NCBI GenBank assembly: GCA_029260215.1
Contig: JAJDDQ010000031.1
Location: forward strand, 62,001-126,000
DNA: 64,000 bases
Direction of reading: 5' to 3'
DNA from: Phycisphaerae bacterium
GTDB taxonomy: Bacteria > Planctomycetota > Phycisphaerae > UBA1845
Position 1 is the first letter of the stretch; each line of letters opens with the position of its first letter. The notes under the pieces were generated by a model. That model did no database searches and was not told the DNA's origin. It was given only the letters and a program-made list of their open reading frames with translations. Made by a program: the position numbers and the translations under genes. Below are positions 9,066 through 17,088 of this stretch, piece by piece.

Positions 9066-10052
9066 ATGATGAAAAACAATCAAAGCAAACCCAACGAGCC
9101 GCGAAGTTCAGTTCGCGCGGCTTCCCCGATCGCCAAAACCACAAACCGCGACCCCCGTCTCGAGTTTGCCTTGGCGGTCGCTCTGGGCATCTTCGCCGCA
9201 ACAACAACAGCCGGTGCCCAGGAGATTCGCTCGAATTTCGAAAACGGAACGATGCAGGGCTGGACGTTCATCGGCGACGTGGCGGAAGCCACCGTCGAAC
9301 CAGGCGGACCCGCGGGATCAACATCCTACCTGCAAGTAACCGACGCAGGTGATGGTGGTGTGATCCGGGCAATCGCCCCGTCAGCCTATCTCGGCTCATG
9401 GGCAGCGTTTGGACCGCACGCCCGCGTCAGTGCCGATGTCGCACTGCTGTCCGTTCCCGCATTTGGACAATTCAGCCTGCCCGTGCATTTCGAAATCAGC
9501 GGGCCCGGTGGGCGGGCGGTCAAAACGTTTGCGTATCCGCCGATCGGACCGTGGATACATTATGAAACACCCATCGTCGAGTCGGAGTGGGTGGTGATAA
9601 ACGGAACGTGGGACACGCTCGTGCAGAATGTGACTCAGTTCCTGATCCTGGCTGAATACGCCACCGGCTTCGACGTGACCGGAATCGACAATGTTAAGTT
9701 CGGGTTCCAGTACGAAGTCGGCTGGAACACTGTGGACGGCGGCGGCACGATGGTCTCGTTCGGTGACCACTCTTCGCTCAAGGGTACCATCGGCCAATCC
9801 GATCCGGGCGCGATGTCTGAAAACGGTTTCACGCTAACAGGCGGATTCTGGCCGGGGGCGACAACCAGCGTTAGGGGCGACTGCGACGTCGATGGCGATG
9901 TGGATCTGAACGACACTGCGAGTTTCTTCGCATGCACCAATGGGCCGAGCGCGGGTATTCCAGTGGATTGCGCGTGCTGGGATCTGGATGGCGATCTGGA
10001 CGTGGATTTGCACGATTTCGCGATCGTGCAGCAAGCCTTCACGGGCAGCTGA
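9066..10052 (+). CDS. Secreted protein with C-terminal dockerin-like calcium repeats
   Basis: 328 residues. The N-terminus carries a polar stretch, then a hydrophobic segment (LALAVALGIFAATTTAGAQE) ending in a likely signal-peptidase site. The middle resembles a carbohydrate-binding or concanavalin-like beta sandwich (NFENGTMQGWTFIGD). The C-terminus has two EF-hand-like dockerin loops, DVDGDVDLND and DLDGDLDVDLHD, separated by a Cys-rich linker. In planctomycetes such loops are frequent C-terminal motifs of exported proteins without a recognised cellulosome. ACAGGAGACGCA directly precedes the ATG. Partner and function are unknown; it is likely expressed together with the preceding secreted protein. 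Confidence 0.75.
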   Translation: MMKNNQSKPNEPRSSVRAASPIAKTTNRDPRLEFALAVALGIFAATTTAGAQEIRSNFENGTMQGWTFIGDVAEATVEPGGPAGSTSYLQVTDAGDGGVIRAIAPSAYLGSWAAFGPHARVSADVALLSVPAFGQFSLPVHFEISGPGGRAVKTFAYPPIGPWIHYETPIVESEWVVINGTWDTLVQNVTQFLILAEYATGFDVTGIDNVKFGFQYEVGWNTVDGGGTMVSFGDHSSLKGTIGQSDPGAMSENGFTLTGGFWPGATTSVRGDCDVDGDVDLNDTASFFACTNGPSAGIPVDCACWDLDGDLDVDLHDFAIVQQAFTGS

Positions 10053-10131
10053 TGGGCGCAACAGTCCTCGAATCTCCAGGGATTCGGGGATTTCGCGCGC
10101 GCTGTGGTCGCGTTCATTGTCGCGGAAGTTC

Positions 10132-11193
10132 TCAGAAATCGCGCGACCACATAACCGCGCGCGGGCTGCGGTTGGGATTGTTGATCGAGCCGACGATTTG
10201 GCCTCGATTGTTGATACCACGCGCGAAATTCTGGTTGAACGCGCCGTGATCGGGCAACTGGAAAATACCGCCCTCAATCGTACCGTAGAAGGCCTTGGCA
10301 CGGTTGGCCGCCGTCGAAGACGTACCCGCAATCTCACCGTTGTCGTTCATGGAAATGATCTGCCCGCCCGTCCCGCCCAGTGAACCGATGTTGAGGATCG
10401 ATCCGTCGGGAAACCACACGACCGCCACCCGATCACCACCGTCTTCAAGGTTGGCCCGGCCCCCAATACGGCCCAGATTGTCGACGGTGAGTGCTTCGGA
10501 CAAATTGCCGCCAAGTGTGCCGAGATCAACCATGCCCTCTTCCCGCGTCCAGCGAAAAGCCGAAGTGTCCACACCGCCGGTTTCGGAAACACCCACGACC
10601 ACACCGTTGTCATTGATCGCGTTGGCAATGCTGCGCTCGCCGCCCTCAAGCGTGCCCAGCACAATGAGCGTACCATCCGGCTCCCACAGCGTGGCTTTCC
10701 TGAAAAACTCCTCATCATCAGAGCCACCGATAATTTGGCCCGACTCGTTGATGCCGTTGGCCTCGGAGCTTCCGCCCGCCGCCAGCGAAGACAGCAACTC
10801 GGGCGTCCCATCGGGTGCCCAGCGAACGGCAAAGATAACGTTGTCCGCCTGCTGAGAGATGCCGACGACGACATTGTCATCATTGATAGCCAACCCTCGC
10901 CCGCGAACTCCGCCAGCCGTCCCAAGATCGATCATGCCGGTCTCTTCGGTCCAGCGCATGGCGTGCTCCGCCCCGTCTTCAGTCCGCGAGCTTCCGGTCA
11001 CAACGCCGTTCTCGTTAATGGCCCACGCGAAACGATCGGTACCGCCGAGCGACCCGAGGTCCTTGAACCGCACGGGTACCACGGGCGCCTCCGGACCGCC
11101 TAACTCAGCCAAGAAACCACCCAGCTCCGTGCAGCCGGCCACCCCGGCCAACAGGAACAGAGAGGCGGAGAACAATTCGTTGGACTTACTCAT
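10132..11193 (-). CDS. HAF-repeat lipoprotein
   Basis: 353 residues. The start ATG at 11193 follows GAGG by six bases and gives a lipoprotein signal peptide with lipobox AGVAGC; four residues encoded upstream are dropped. The mature part consists of about seven HAF repeats of roughly 40 residues, each with a DLGxLGG-like opening and an AINxxGxVVG-like centre (for example MIDLGTAGG, AINDDNVVVG, MVDLGTLGG). HAF repeats occur in secreted proteins and probably form a beta-propeller-like fold; no enzymatic residues are evident. It lies 26 bases after mqnD on the same strand, but a functional link is doubtful. Confidence 0.82.
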   Translation of the reverse strand: MSKSNELFSASLFLLAGVAGCTELGGFLAELGGPEAPVVPVRFKDLGSLGGTDRFAWAINENGVVTGSSRTEDGAEHAMRWTEETGMIDLGTAGGVRGRGLAINDDNVVVGISQQADNVIFAVRWAPDGTPELLSSLAAGGSSEANGINESGQIIGGSDDEEFFRKATLWEPDGTLIVLGTLEGGERSIANAINDNGVVVGVSETGGVDTSAFRWTREEGMVDLGTLGGNLSEALTVDNLGRIGGRANLEDGGDRVAVVWFPDGSILNIGSLGGTGGQIISMNDNGEIAGTSSTAANRAKAFYGTIEGGIFQLPDHGAFNQNFARGINNRGQIVGSINNPNRSPRAVMWSRDF

Positions 11194-11219
11194 AATCAAC
11201 CTCACACTCGGCAGGCGCG

Positions 11220-12080
11220 TCAGCCCACGATTTCGATATCCGCCATTTCAGGAACCATCCCGATCCGCGCACCGCGATTCAAAAGCTCACGCACCGCCCG
11301 CCGACCACGCTCACCATAATCTATGGTCCACTTGTTCACATACATCCCCACGAATCGATCCGCCAGATCGTGCTCCATGTCGCGGGCGTACTCAAGTGCA
11401 TACGCGACGGCAGCCTCACGGTTCGCCAAGCTGAATTCGATGCTGTTTTTCAGGATACGCGTCACGTCGCGAATCGCCTCTTCGCCCAGATCGCGACGGA
11501 TGCAGTTGCCGCCCAGCGGCAGAGGCAGATCGGTCTCCTTCATCCACCACGCCCCAAGGTCCACAACATTGTGAAGCTGCTGATTCCGATAGGTCAACTG
11601 ACCTTCGTGGATAATCAGCCCCGCATCCGCGTCTCCGTTCGCGACGGCCTGCAAAATCTCGTCAAACATGACGACGCGGTGTTTGAAGTTGCCGCGCCCC
11701 AAAAGGAGGTTCAGAGCGAGGAAAGCGGTGGTCATCTCACCGGGCACCAGAATCGTCTTGCCCGCAAGCTCCTCGACAATCATCGGCTCGCGCGTCACGA
11801 CCAGAGGCCCGTACCCGTCGCCCATGCTCGATCCGCAGGCCGTGAGCACGTAGCGGTCCGACACAAACGGGTAGGCGTGGATACTGATGGCCGTTATGTC
11901 CAACTCGCCGAGTTTGGCCCGCTCGTTGAGCGTCTGAATGTCCTGAAGCACGTGTTCAAACGACCAGCCCTCGGTGTCGATCAGATTCTTGGCCAGCGCG
12001 TAAAACATGAATGCATCATCGGGATCGGGGCTATGCCCCAGCGTCAAAGCACGTTTTTGGGTTGTCGTCGTCTCTTGCAC
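11220..12080 (-). CDS. mqnD: 1,4-dihydroxy-6-naphthoate synthase (futalosine pathway)
   Basis: A 286-residue periplasmic-binding-protein-like enzyme that makes 1,4-dihydroxy-6-naphthoate from cyclic dehypoxanthine futalosine, a step of the alternative menaquinone pathway. Recognisable motifs are LTLGHSPDPDDAFMFYAL at the N-terminus, the central GDADAGLIIHEGQLTY, and LPLPLGGNCIRRDLG. The length matches MqnD. No other mqn genes are in the window, so the pathway is dispersed in this genome. It is divergent from the FHA-phosphatase gene with 209 bases between them. The gene is intact and the identity is confident. Confidence 0.93.
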   Translation of the reverse strand: MQETTTTQKRALTLGHSPDPDDAFMFYALAKNLIDTEGWSFEHVLQDIQTLNERAKLGELDITAISIHAYPFVSDRYVLTACGSSMGDGYGPLVVTREPMIVEELAGKTILVPGEMTTAFLALNLLLGRGNFKHRVVMFDEILQAVANGDADAGLIIHEGQLTYRNQQLHNVVDLGAWWMKETDLPLPLGGNCIRRDLGEEAIRDVTRILKNSIEFSLANREAAVAYALEYARDMEHDLADRFVGMYVNKWTIDYGERGRRAVRELLNRGARIGMVPEMADIEIVG

Positions 12081-12289
12081 GTTTGTCCTTCTTGCTGAAT
12101 TCGTGGGTTTCTTTCCAGAGCGATTGGAGAAACCGGAAGTAGTCTGACGAATTTTACAATGATATACTTGACCAGGCGGACCTCCAAGTAGGTTCCGAAA
12201 ATCCAGGCCGCTCCCCAGCCCGCAGCGCGACGATTTGTACCCGTTGCCGGGGTCTTGAGGATCAGCCGCCGAAACCAGCCGGAATTGCG

Positions 12290-13915
12290 ATGCGAATACT
12301 CGTACGAGAAGGCCTCGACCTGATTCACACCGCCGAAATCGACTCTAACCGAGTCCTGATCGGCTCGGACAGCACCGCCACCATCCACCTGCCCGATGCC
12401 CGCGTGCTGCCCGTTCAAGCCACCCTCGCACTCCAGGACGACGGGGCGTGGATAATTGAGGCAGCCGCCGATAACCAGGTAGCACTGCTCAACGGACGAC
12501 CGATTCTCAAGCCAACATCCCTGGAAAATTCCGACGAAGTCAAGATATTCGACTTCACGCTCATAATCTCCCGCGCATCGAACCAGAAGCAAGCCGCACC
12601 GAAAAAGGCACCCCGGACGGTCGCAACACGCGAAGTCGCAGAGCTGCGCGCCCATCCTCTGCCGCCCGCATCCGTCGTAAAGCACCTGAAAGACCAGTTT
12701 CGCATCGACGGCCGGGAGCTGGTCCGCTCAACCACCCTCCCAGCCAAGCTGCTCGAATCCCCGGATATCGCCCGGCTTATCGACTTTGCCCTGGATCACA
12801 CGCTCGAAGCGTTCGGCGGGCGGGTCGCGTTCATAGGCGTTCGCCGAAACGGCTATGGCCCCGTCGAATTCGTTCAAGGGCGAAACGTGGAGGGTCGCAA
12901 CGTCGGCGAACCTCCGGACATGAAGACTTTCATCTATCGCTGTCTCGAACAGGATCAGTTCATCTGCGTGCCCGACGCCCGCAGCGAACACCTTTCGACA
13001 ACGATGGCTGTACCGTTGTGCTGCAATCGCGGGATTCTGGGGCTTGTGTACATCGACCGCAAACCCAACGCCGACCCCTTTTCACTGGACGATCTCGACC
13101 ATTTTTCACTCTTCGCGACGCAAGCAGCCGCCAGACTCGAAACGATCGTAACCAGCCAGCAAGGCCTGCAAGAAGCTGTCGATACCGAGCGGTTGTCGTT
13201 CCTGCGTGAGGTGCAGACGCGAATGGACCCCACGACCGCCCCGCAGTGGGATGGGCTTCAGATGGCCGTCTATTGCAAGCCCGGCGACAGGAGCGGCGGC
13301 GACGTCTTCGACGTCATGCGCCTGCCGAACGGGCTGGCTGCCTGCCTGATCGCCCACGTTTCCGGGGAACCAACGCGAGCGGCGATGGCCATGGTGGAAG
13401 TACGGGCCGCCTTCCGTAACGCCGGGCTGCATGCCGATCCGCCGCACATCTTTTTTCGGGCCTTCAACTGGTTTCTGAGCGAGGAACGCGTGCCCTGTAA
13501 GCTCGACGCTGCCATGCTGGTCATGAACCCCAAATCGGGTGCGATGGAATTCTGCACCGCCGGAAACGTCGGCGTAGTCGTTGTGGACAGCCGGGGTGAA
13601 CCGAGGGAGCTTTTCATGGCCGACTCGCCGGCAATCGGGGAACAAAAGGCAGCCAATTACACGCCGGGCAGGGACCGCGTCGCCCCAGGGGAGACACTGG
13701 CGCTGTTCACTCGGGGTTGCCTGGCCGTTACGGACGCCGACGGAGCGTCGCTGGGCCGCGAACGGTTCGTGGACAGCCTGTGCGATGGCTTCGGCCAAAG
13801 CGCCGCGGTGGCTTTGGATGAGCTGATCGCGGATCACGGTGCATTCTTCAAGGGAGGAACCCAGCCCGACGATATCAGTATTCTGGTGTTCCATCGCGTG
13901 AGCGCACCTGCTTAA
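12290..13915 (+). CDS. FHA-GAF-PP2C (SpoIIE/RsbU-type) protein phosphatase
   Basis: A 541-residue signalling protein. Residues about 1-95 form an FHA domain (RVLIGSDSTATIHLPD, then NGRPI). A GAF domain covers about 150-290 (EAFGGRVAFIGVRRNGYG, STTMAVPLCCNRGILGLVYI). A SpoIIE-type PP2C phosphatase ends the protein, with GDRSGGDVFDV carrying metal-binding aspartates and QPDDISILVF near the C-terminus. Such proteins dephosphorylate anti-sigma antagonists or other phosphoproteins in response to phosphothreonine ligands and small molecules. It may counteract Hanks-type kinases such as the one at 3.5-6.1 kb, which is inference. It is cytoplasmic, with no membrane segment seen. Confidence 0.87.
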   Translation: MRILVREGLDLIHTAEIDSNRVLIGSDSTATIHLPDARVLPVQATLALQDDGAWIIEAAADNQVALLNGRPILKPTSLENSDEVKIFDFTLIISRASNQKQAAPKKAPRTVATREVAELRAHPLPPASVVKHLKDQFRIDGRELVRSTTLPAKLLESPDIARLIDFALDHTLEAFGGRVAFIGVRRNGYGPVEFVQGRNVEGRNVGEPPDMKTFIYRCLEQDQFICVPDARSEHLSTTMAVPLCCNRGILGLVYIDRKPNADPFSLDDLDHFSLFATQAAARLETIVTSQQGLQEAVDTERLSFLREVQTRMDPTTAPQWDGLQMAVYCKPGDRSGGDVFDVMRLPNGLAACLIAHVSGEPTRAAMAMVEVRAAFRNAGLHADPPHIFFRAFNWFLSEERVPCKLDAAMLVMNPKSGAMEFCTAGNVGVVVVDSRGEPRELFMADSPAIGEQKAANYTPGRDRVAPGETLALFTRGCLAVTDADGASLGRERFVDSLCDGFGQSAAVALDELIADHGAFFKGGTQPDDISILVFHRVSAPA

Positions 13916-14011
13916 TTGACAATAGGTTACAGAAGATTCTGGAGAATTGGTTGCTCCAACCCCCGGCACATCTTAAACTGTTATGTTCGCTGGAGCACTG
14001 AGGAGTTGGGC

Positions 14012-14593
14012 TTGCGTCGCCATGTGAAATTCCGTTCGAAGTCGCCTTCGGCGGCCTTGTTACTGGCTGGTGTGTTCGCACTGTCAGCCGGTTGCAGCGT
14101 CGACGATCCCGCGCTCTTCGGCCAGGAACGCACGGTGAGCACCGACCCCGGCGAGTCAGCCAAGCTGCAAGAGGTCGAGTCTGAGTGCAAAAACCCGTCC
14201 CGCGCGGACGACATTTCCGAGCAACTCCTGCGACTTGTGAATTTCGAACGTTTTGAAATCGGCGGCGTGGATTTGGATTCCGAGCTTTCCGCCGTGGCTG
14301 CAGATTATGCGTGCTCGATGATCGACGGCCATTTCTTCGGTCACGAAAACCCGGAAACCGGCGAAAAACTGCTCGATCGCATCACAGCCAGCGGATACGT
14401 CTACATCACCATCGGCGAGAATCTGGCAGCTGGCTTGACCACCGCGCCCGAAATCCTCGATGCTTGGCTGGCGAGCGAATCGCATCGTGCGGTCCTGCTC
14501 GATCCGGCGTTCACCCGAGCCGGTATTGCCGTCCGACACGGCGGCGAATACGGTGTCTACTGTGTCATGCTCCTGGCAGAGCAGCCATCTTAG
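14012..14593 (+). CDS. CAP (SCP-like) domain lipoprotein
   Basis: About 193 residues. The TTG at 14012 is preferred as start because GAGGAG sits six bases upstream and it produces a proper lipoprotein signal (VFALSAGC lipobox); the longer frame from 13916 lacks these. The mature C-terminal 130 residues form a CAP/SCP domain: LLRLVNFERFEIG, DGHFFGHENPETGEKLLDRI, YITIGENLAAG, and AWLASESHRAVLLDPAFTRA, with the His/Glu residues of the CAP cavity. Bacterial CAP lipoproteins are exported and of unclear function. It is followed by a palindromic repeat and then an unrelated operon. Confidence 0.85.
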   Translation: MRRHVKFRSKSPSAALLLAGVFALSAGCSVDDPALFGQERTVSTDPGESAKLQEVESECKNPSRADDISEQLLRLVNFERFEIGGVDLDSELSAVAADYACSMIDGHFFGHENPETGEKLLDRITASGYVYITIGENLAAGLTTAPEILDAWLASESHRAVLLDPAFTRAGIAVRHGGEYGVYCVMLLAEQPS

Positions 14594-14632
14594 CGCATGA
14601 GTCACACTGTTAGCATCTTAGTTGTTACCTTG

Positions 14633-14664
14633 CCCGTTTAGCTGTGTCGCGTGCGACACGACCC
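14633..14664. repeat. Palindromic repeat, family A (copy 1)
   Basis: The core GTGTCGCGTGCGACAC at 14644-14659 is a near-perfect palindrome flanked on the left by CCCGTTTAGC. The same core plus the tail occurs inverted at 48605 and 48670. It lies between the CAP lipoprotein and the next operon. It resembles REP elements; no RAYT transposase is in the window. Confidence 0.7.
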
Positions 14665-14691
14665 AAGACCCAGAAAGAAGAATCAATCGAC

Positions 14692-15861
14692 ATGTCAAGT
14701 TCCCGCTCCCAATCAGACGAACTGTTTTCGGACCCCGGCAACCGGGGCGTACGCGTCGTGGTCACCGGCCAGGTCGGCCTGGACAAAAAAGCGTTTCTGG
14801 AGGAACTAGCCTCCCTTTGCAAGGATCGCGGGCAGGACGTGGACCTTTTCCACCTGGGCGATCGCATGTACGCCGAGGCGCCGGATGTCGCCCCCGGGCG
14901 CATTCTTGATCTGCCCAAGAAACGCCTCGACCAGCTTCGCCGCAGCGTGTTCAAGGACATCCTCGCCCACGCCGAGCGCGGCGGGAACATGATCGTCAAC
15001 ACGCACGCCACGTTTCGCTGGAAGCATGGCCTGTTCCATGCCTACGACCATGTGGACATGGTGCGCCTCGACGCCGACCTGTACATCACGCTCATCGACA
15101 ACATGGAAGTGGTACACGAACGGCTCAAGCGCGATCACGACATCCCCCACACGCTCAAGGACATCCTCGTCTGGCGTGAGGAGGAAATGGTCGTAACGCG
15201 AGCGATGGCGGAGGCCGTCAACCCCGACAACCCTTGCTACATCGTCTTCCGAGGCGATGCGAAGGTAATGGCTGAAACCGTATACCGGCTGATGTTCGAG
15301 CCGGAACTCAAGCGCGTGTACCCGTCGTTTCCCATGACGCACGTGATGGACATGCCCGACACCCTGGCTGAGATCAACCATTTTCGACGTCGGCTAAATG
15401 AATACTTCATCACCTTCGACCCCGGCGACGTTGATGAAAAAGACCTGCTCTTCAAAGCCGGTGCCGCGACACAGCGTGGGGAAGACACGATCAAACTCGA
15501 CGTGAACGGACGGCAGGTCGAGCTGCGCGTTTCGGACATCACACAGGTCGCCCCCGACATCGACGGCCAGATTTACGCCCGCGATTTCGCACTCGTCGAT
15601 CAATCAGACATGATCGTCAGCTACGTCCCGCAACTACCCGGCGGCAAACCGGGGCTGAGCAGCGGCGTCGAACGCGAGTTGCAGCACGCTTTTGAAGCCA
15701 CCAAGGAGGTCTACGTCATCTGGACGCCCAAGTCCGAGCCGTCGCCCTTCATCACCGCGACCGCCACCCGCGTTTTCGACAGCGTGGATGCGCTTTTCGA
15801 ATACTTCGTCGAGTGCGGCTACATCAAGGATTTCCAGCCGGAATTGTTTCGGCAGGCGTGA
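14692..15861 (+). CDS. P-loop-kinase-like protein with C-terminal deoxyribosyltransferase-like domain
   Basis: 389 residues. The ATG at 14692 is used; a GTG at 14644 lies inside a palindromic repeat and is unlikely. The N-terminal ~200 residues look like an adenylate-kinase-type P-loop fold: VRVVVTGQVGLDKKAFLEEL has a degenerate Walker A (GQVGLDKK instead of GKT/S), followed by a long helical region and DMVRLDADLYITLIDN. The C-terminal part (YARDFALVDQSDMIVSYVP then SGVERELQHAF and KEVYVIWTPKSEPSPF) resembles nucleoside 2-deoxyribosyltransferase-type Rossmann domains. A nucleotide-metabolism role is therefore inferred, but the reaction is unknown. The next gene overlaps by four bases (GTGA). 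Confidence 0.65.
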   Translation: MSSSRSQSDELFSDPGNRGVRVVVTGQVGLDKKAFLEELASLCKDRGQDVDLFHLGDRMYAEAPDVAPGRILDLPKKRLDQLRRSVFKDILAHAERGGNMIVNTHATFRWKHGLFHAYDHVDMVRLDADLYITLIDNMEVVHERLKRDHDIPHTLKDILVWREEEMVVTRAMAEAVNPDNPCYIVFRGDAKVMAETVYRLMFEPELKRVYPSFPMTHVMDMPDTLAEINHFRRRLNEYFITFDPGDVDEKDLLFKAGAATQRGEDTIKLDVNGRQVELRVSDITQVAPDIDGQIYARDFALVDQSDMIVSYVPQLPGGKPGLSSGVERELQHAFEATKEVYVIWTPKSEPSPFITATATRVFDSVDALFEYFVECGYIKDFQPELFRQA

Positions 15862-16232
15862 TCAGCCAACCTGACATCATCGCCCACGTGGATCGTGCCT
15901 TTTCCCCAGCCCTGCCTCTGACCGAGGCTGAGGCCCTTCGTGATGTGTTCGGGGCGCTTGGCGACGAGGCTGCCCGGCGGGTATTCCTCCAGAATCTGGA
16001 TTTGGACGATTGTGTTTTCGACCGCCGGGCTGACGTCCGCACCGAAAACGGCACGCTGGTGAAAAACGTCGAACTCGTAGCCGCGCCCGAGACGGGAAAT
16101 CACCTTAAATATTTATGTATTAATGGTTTACATAAAATTTCAAACGAAGGCAAGGTCGTCGTTCTGCGGATTTCGATCGTTGTTCGGCGGGTCCGGGATT
16201 ATCCTGAACAATCTGGCCGCGAAAATACTTGA
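15858..16232 (+). CDS. Small hypothetical protein coupled to the P-loop protein
   Basis: A frame of about 124 residues starting with GTG that overlaps the upstream stop codon (GTGA), a sign of translational coupling. The first ~85 residues have good codon usage and read like an acidic helical protein (LTEAEALRDVFGALGDEAAR, then a FRRADVR-like stretch and ETGNHL). The last ~40 codons cross an AT-rich inverted repeat (16111-16140) and look poorly coding, so the true gene may end differently or be frameshifted near 16100. No family is recognised. Confidence 0.45.
   Translation: MISQPDIIAHVDRAFSPALPLTEAEALRDVFGALGDEAARRVFLQNLDLDDCVFDRRADVRTENGTLVKNVELVAAPETGNHLKYLCINGLHKISNEGKVVVLRISIVVRRVRDYPEQSGRENT
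16111..16140. promoter_or_regulatory. AT-rich inverted repeat, shared motif with dnaA upstream region
   Basis: ATTTATGTA (16111-16119) and TACATAAAAT (from 16129) are inverted arms around TTAATGGTT. The right part TAATGGTTTAC-ATAAAATTT matches 18 of 20 bases with 32921-32940 upstream of dnaA. In a GC-rich surrounding this is conspicuous. It may be an operator or promoter for the gene at 16291. Confidence 0.45.
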
Positions 16233-16290
16233 GTTCCGCGCCCGAATGAAGCATGGTGGAGAAGTTCCGGGTGCAATGGTGAGGTAAGCG

Positions 16291-16818
16291 ATGTTTCATT
16301 TCTGCATGTTCGGCGGTCACGAGGGTGAGTTGTCCGGCGATCAGGAGGTTTTCGTAACGATGTTCGGCGCGTGCGAGCTTAGGAAGCCGACCATCGCCAA
16401 GCAGCTAATGGAGCACCGCACCCGAACCAACGCAGGCCTCCCGCGTCGGAAGCACTTTTTCGTGACGCTGTTCGGGGCTACGGAGCTCAAATCCCCGACG
16501 CTGGCCGAGGAATTCCTCTCCATGCAGGAGGCCATCCGCTCGGGTGCCCTTTCCGTGGGCGATTGGGATTCCGCACTGGCCCACCTCTCCTCCGGCGACG
16601 GCTACCAATACGGCTCGTTTACGTTCATGGCCGGTATGTCGTCTTCCGAGTTGCCCGATGAAAACGAGGAAATCGAAGGGTTGGCCATCAACCGCCATCT
16701 GGGCCACATCGACAACGAAGCCGGCCAAACGCTCGAAATGGGCGTAGGCCGAGGCGGCGCCCAGCGCGCCTCCGTCGTCCGCCAAGCCCTCGCCAGCGCA
16801 TCCCGCGCGATGGTTTGA
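16291..16818 (+). CDS. Conserved-looking hypothetical protein with repeated FG motif
   Basis: 175 residues, cytoplasmic (no signal or membrane segment). GAGG six bases before the ATG supports the start. A motif is repeated: FHFCMFGG at the N-terminus, then FVTMFGACELRKPTIAK and FVTLFGATELKSPTLAE, suggesting duplicated beta-hairpins as in LiaF/DUF1707-like C-terminal domains; this resemblance is weak. The C-terminal half is Gly/Ser-rich and acidic, without known motifs. No function is assigned. It follows the AT-rich inverted repeat and is 270 bases from lpdA, in the same direction. Confidence 0.65.
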   Translation: MFHFCMFGGHEGELSGDQEVFVTMFGACELRKPTIAKQLMEHRTRTNAGLPRRKHFFVTLFGATELKSPTLAEEFLSMQEAIRSGALSVGDWDSALAHLSSGDGYQYGSFTFMAGMSSSELPDENEEIEGLAINRHLGHIDNEAGQTLEMGVGRGGAQRASVVRQALASASRAMV

Positions 16819-17088
16819 CCGGCGCAATCCCGCCAACTGGCCTGAATGTCTGTTCAACGCGGGGCGACGGTTTCATTTCACATCAAGCCAAGGCCCATCG
16901 TCTGCAAGGCTCTCAGAAACAGCTTGCTTGGCTCTGATCGTCTCCGCCTACCATTTTTCGCGGGACTTCGCCCGTGATCCCTTCGGTTGGCAACGGTCGG
17001 GTTGGCGATAGAATCGGTTTGGCTGGCTGCGGTTGCGGGTTGGCTTGGGTGAGACCTCCGGTTTGTTCGCGAAAGGACAGTAGATTTC

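Noticed and set aside
15813-15857. Longer start for the small coupled gene
   Set aside because: These codons lie inside the preceding gene in another frame; the GTGA overlap at 15858 is the more natural start.
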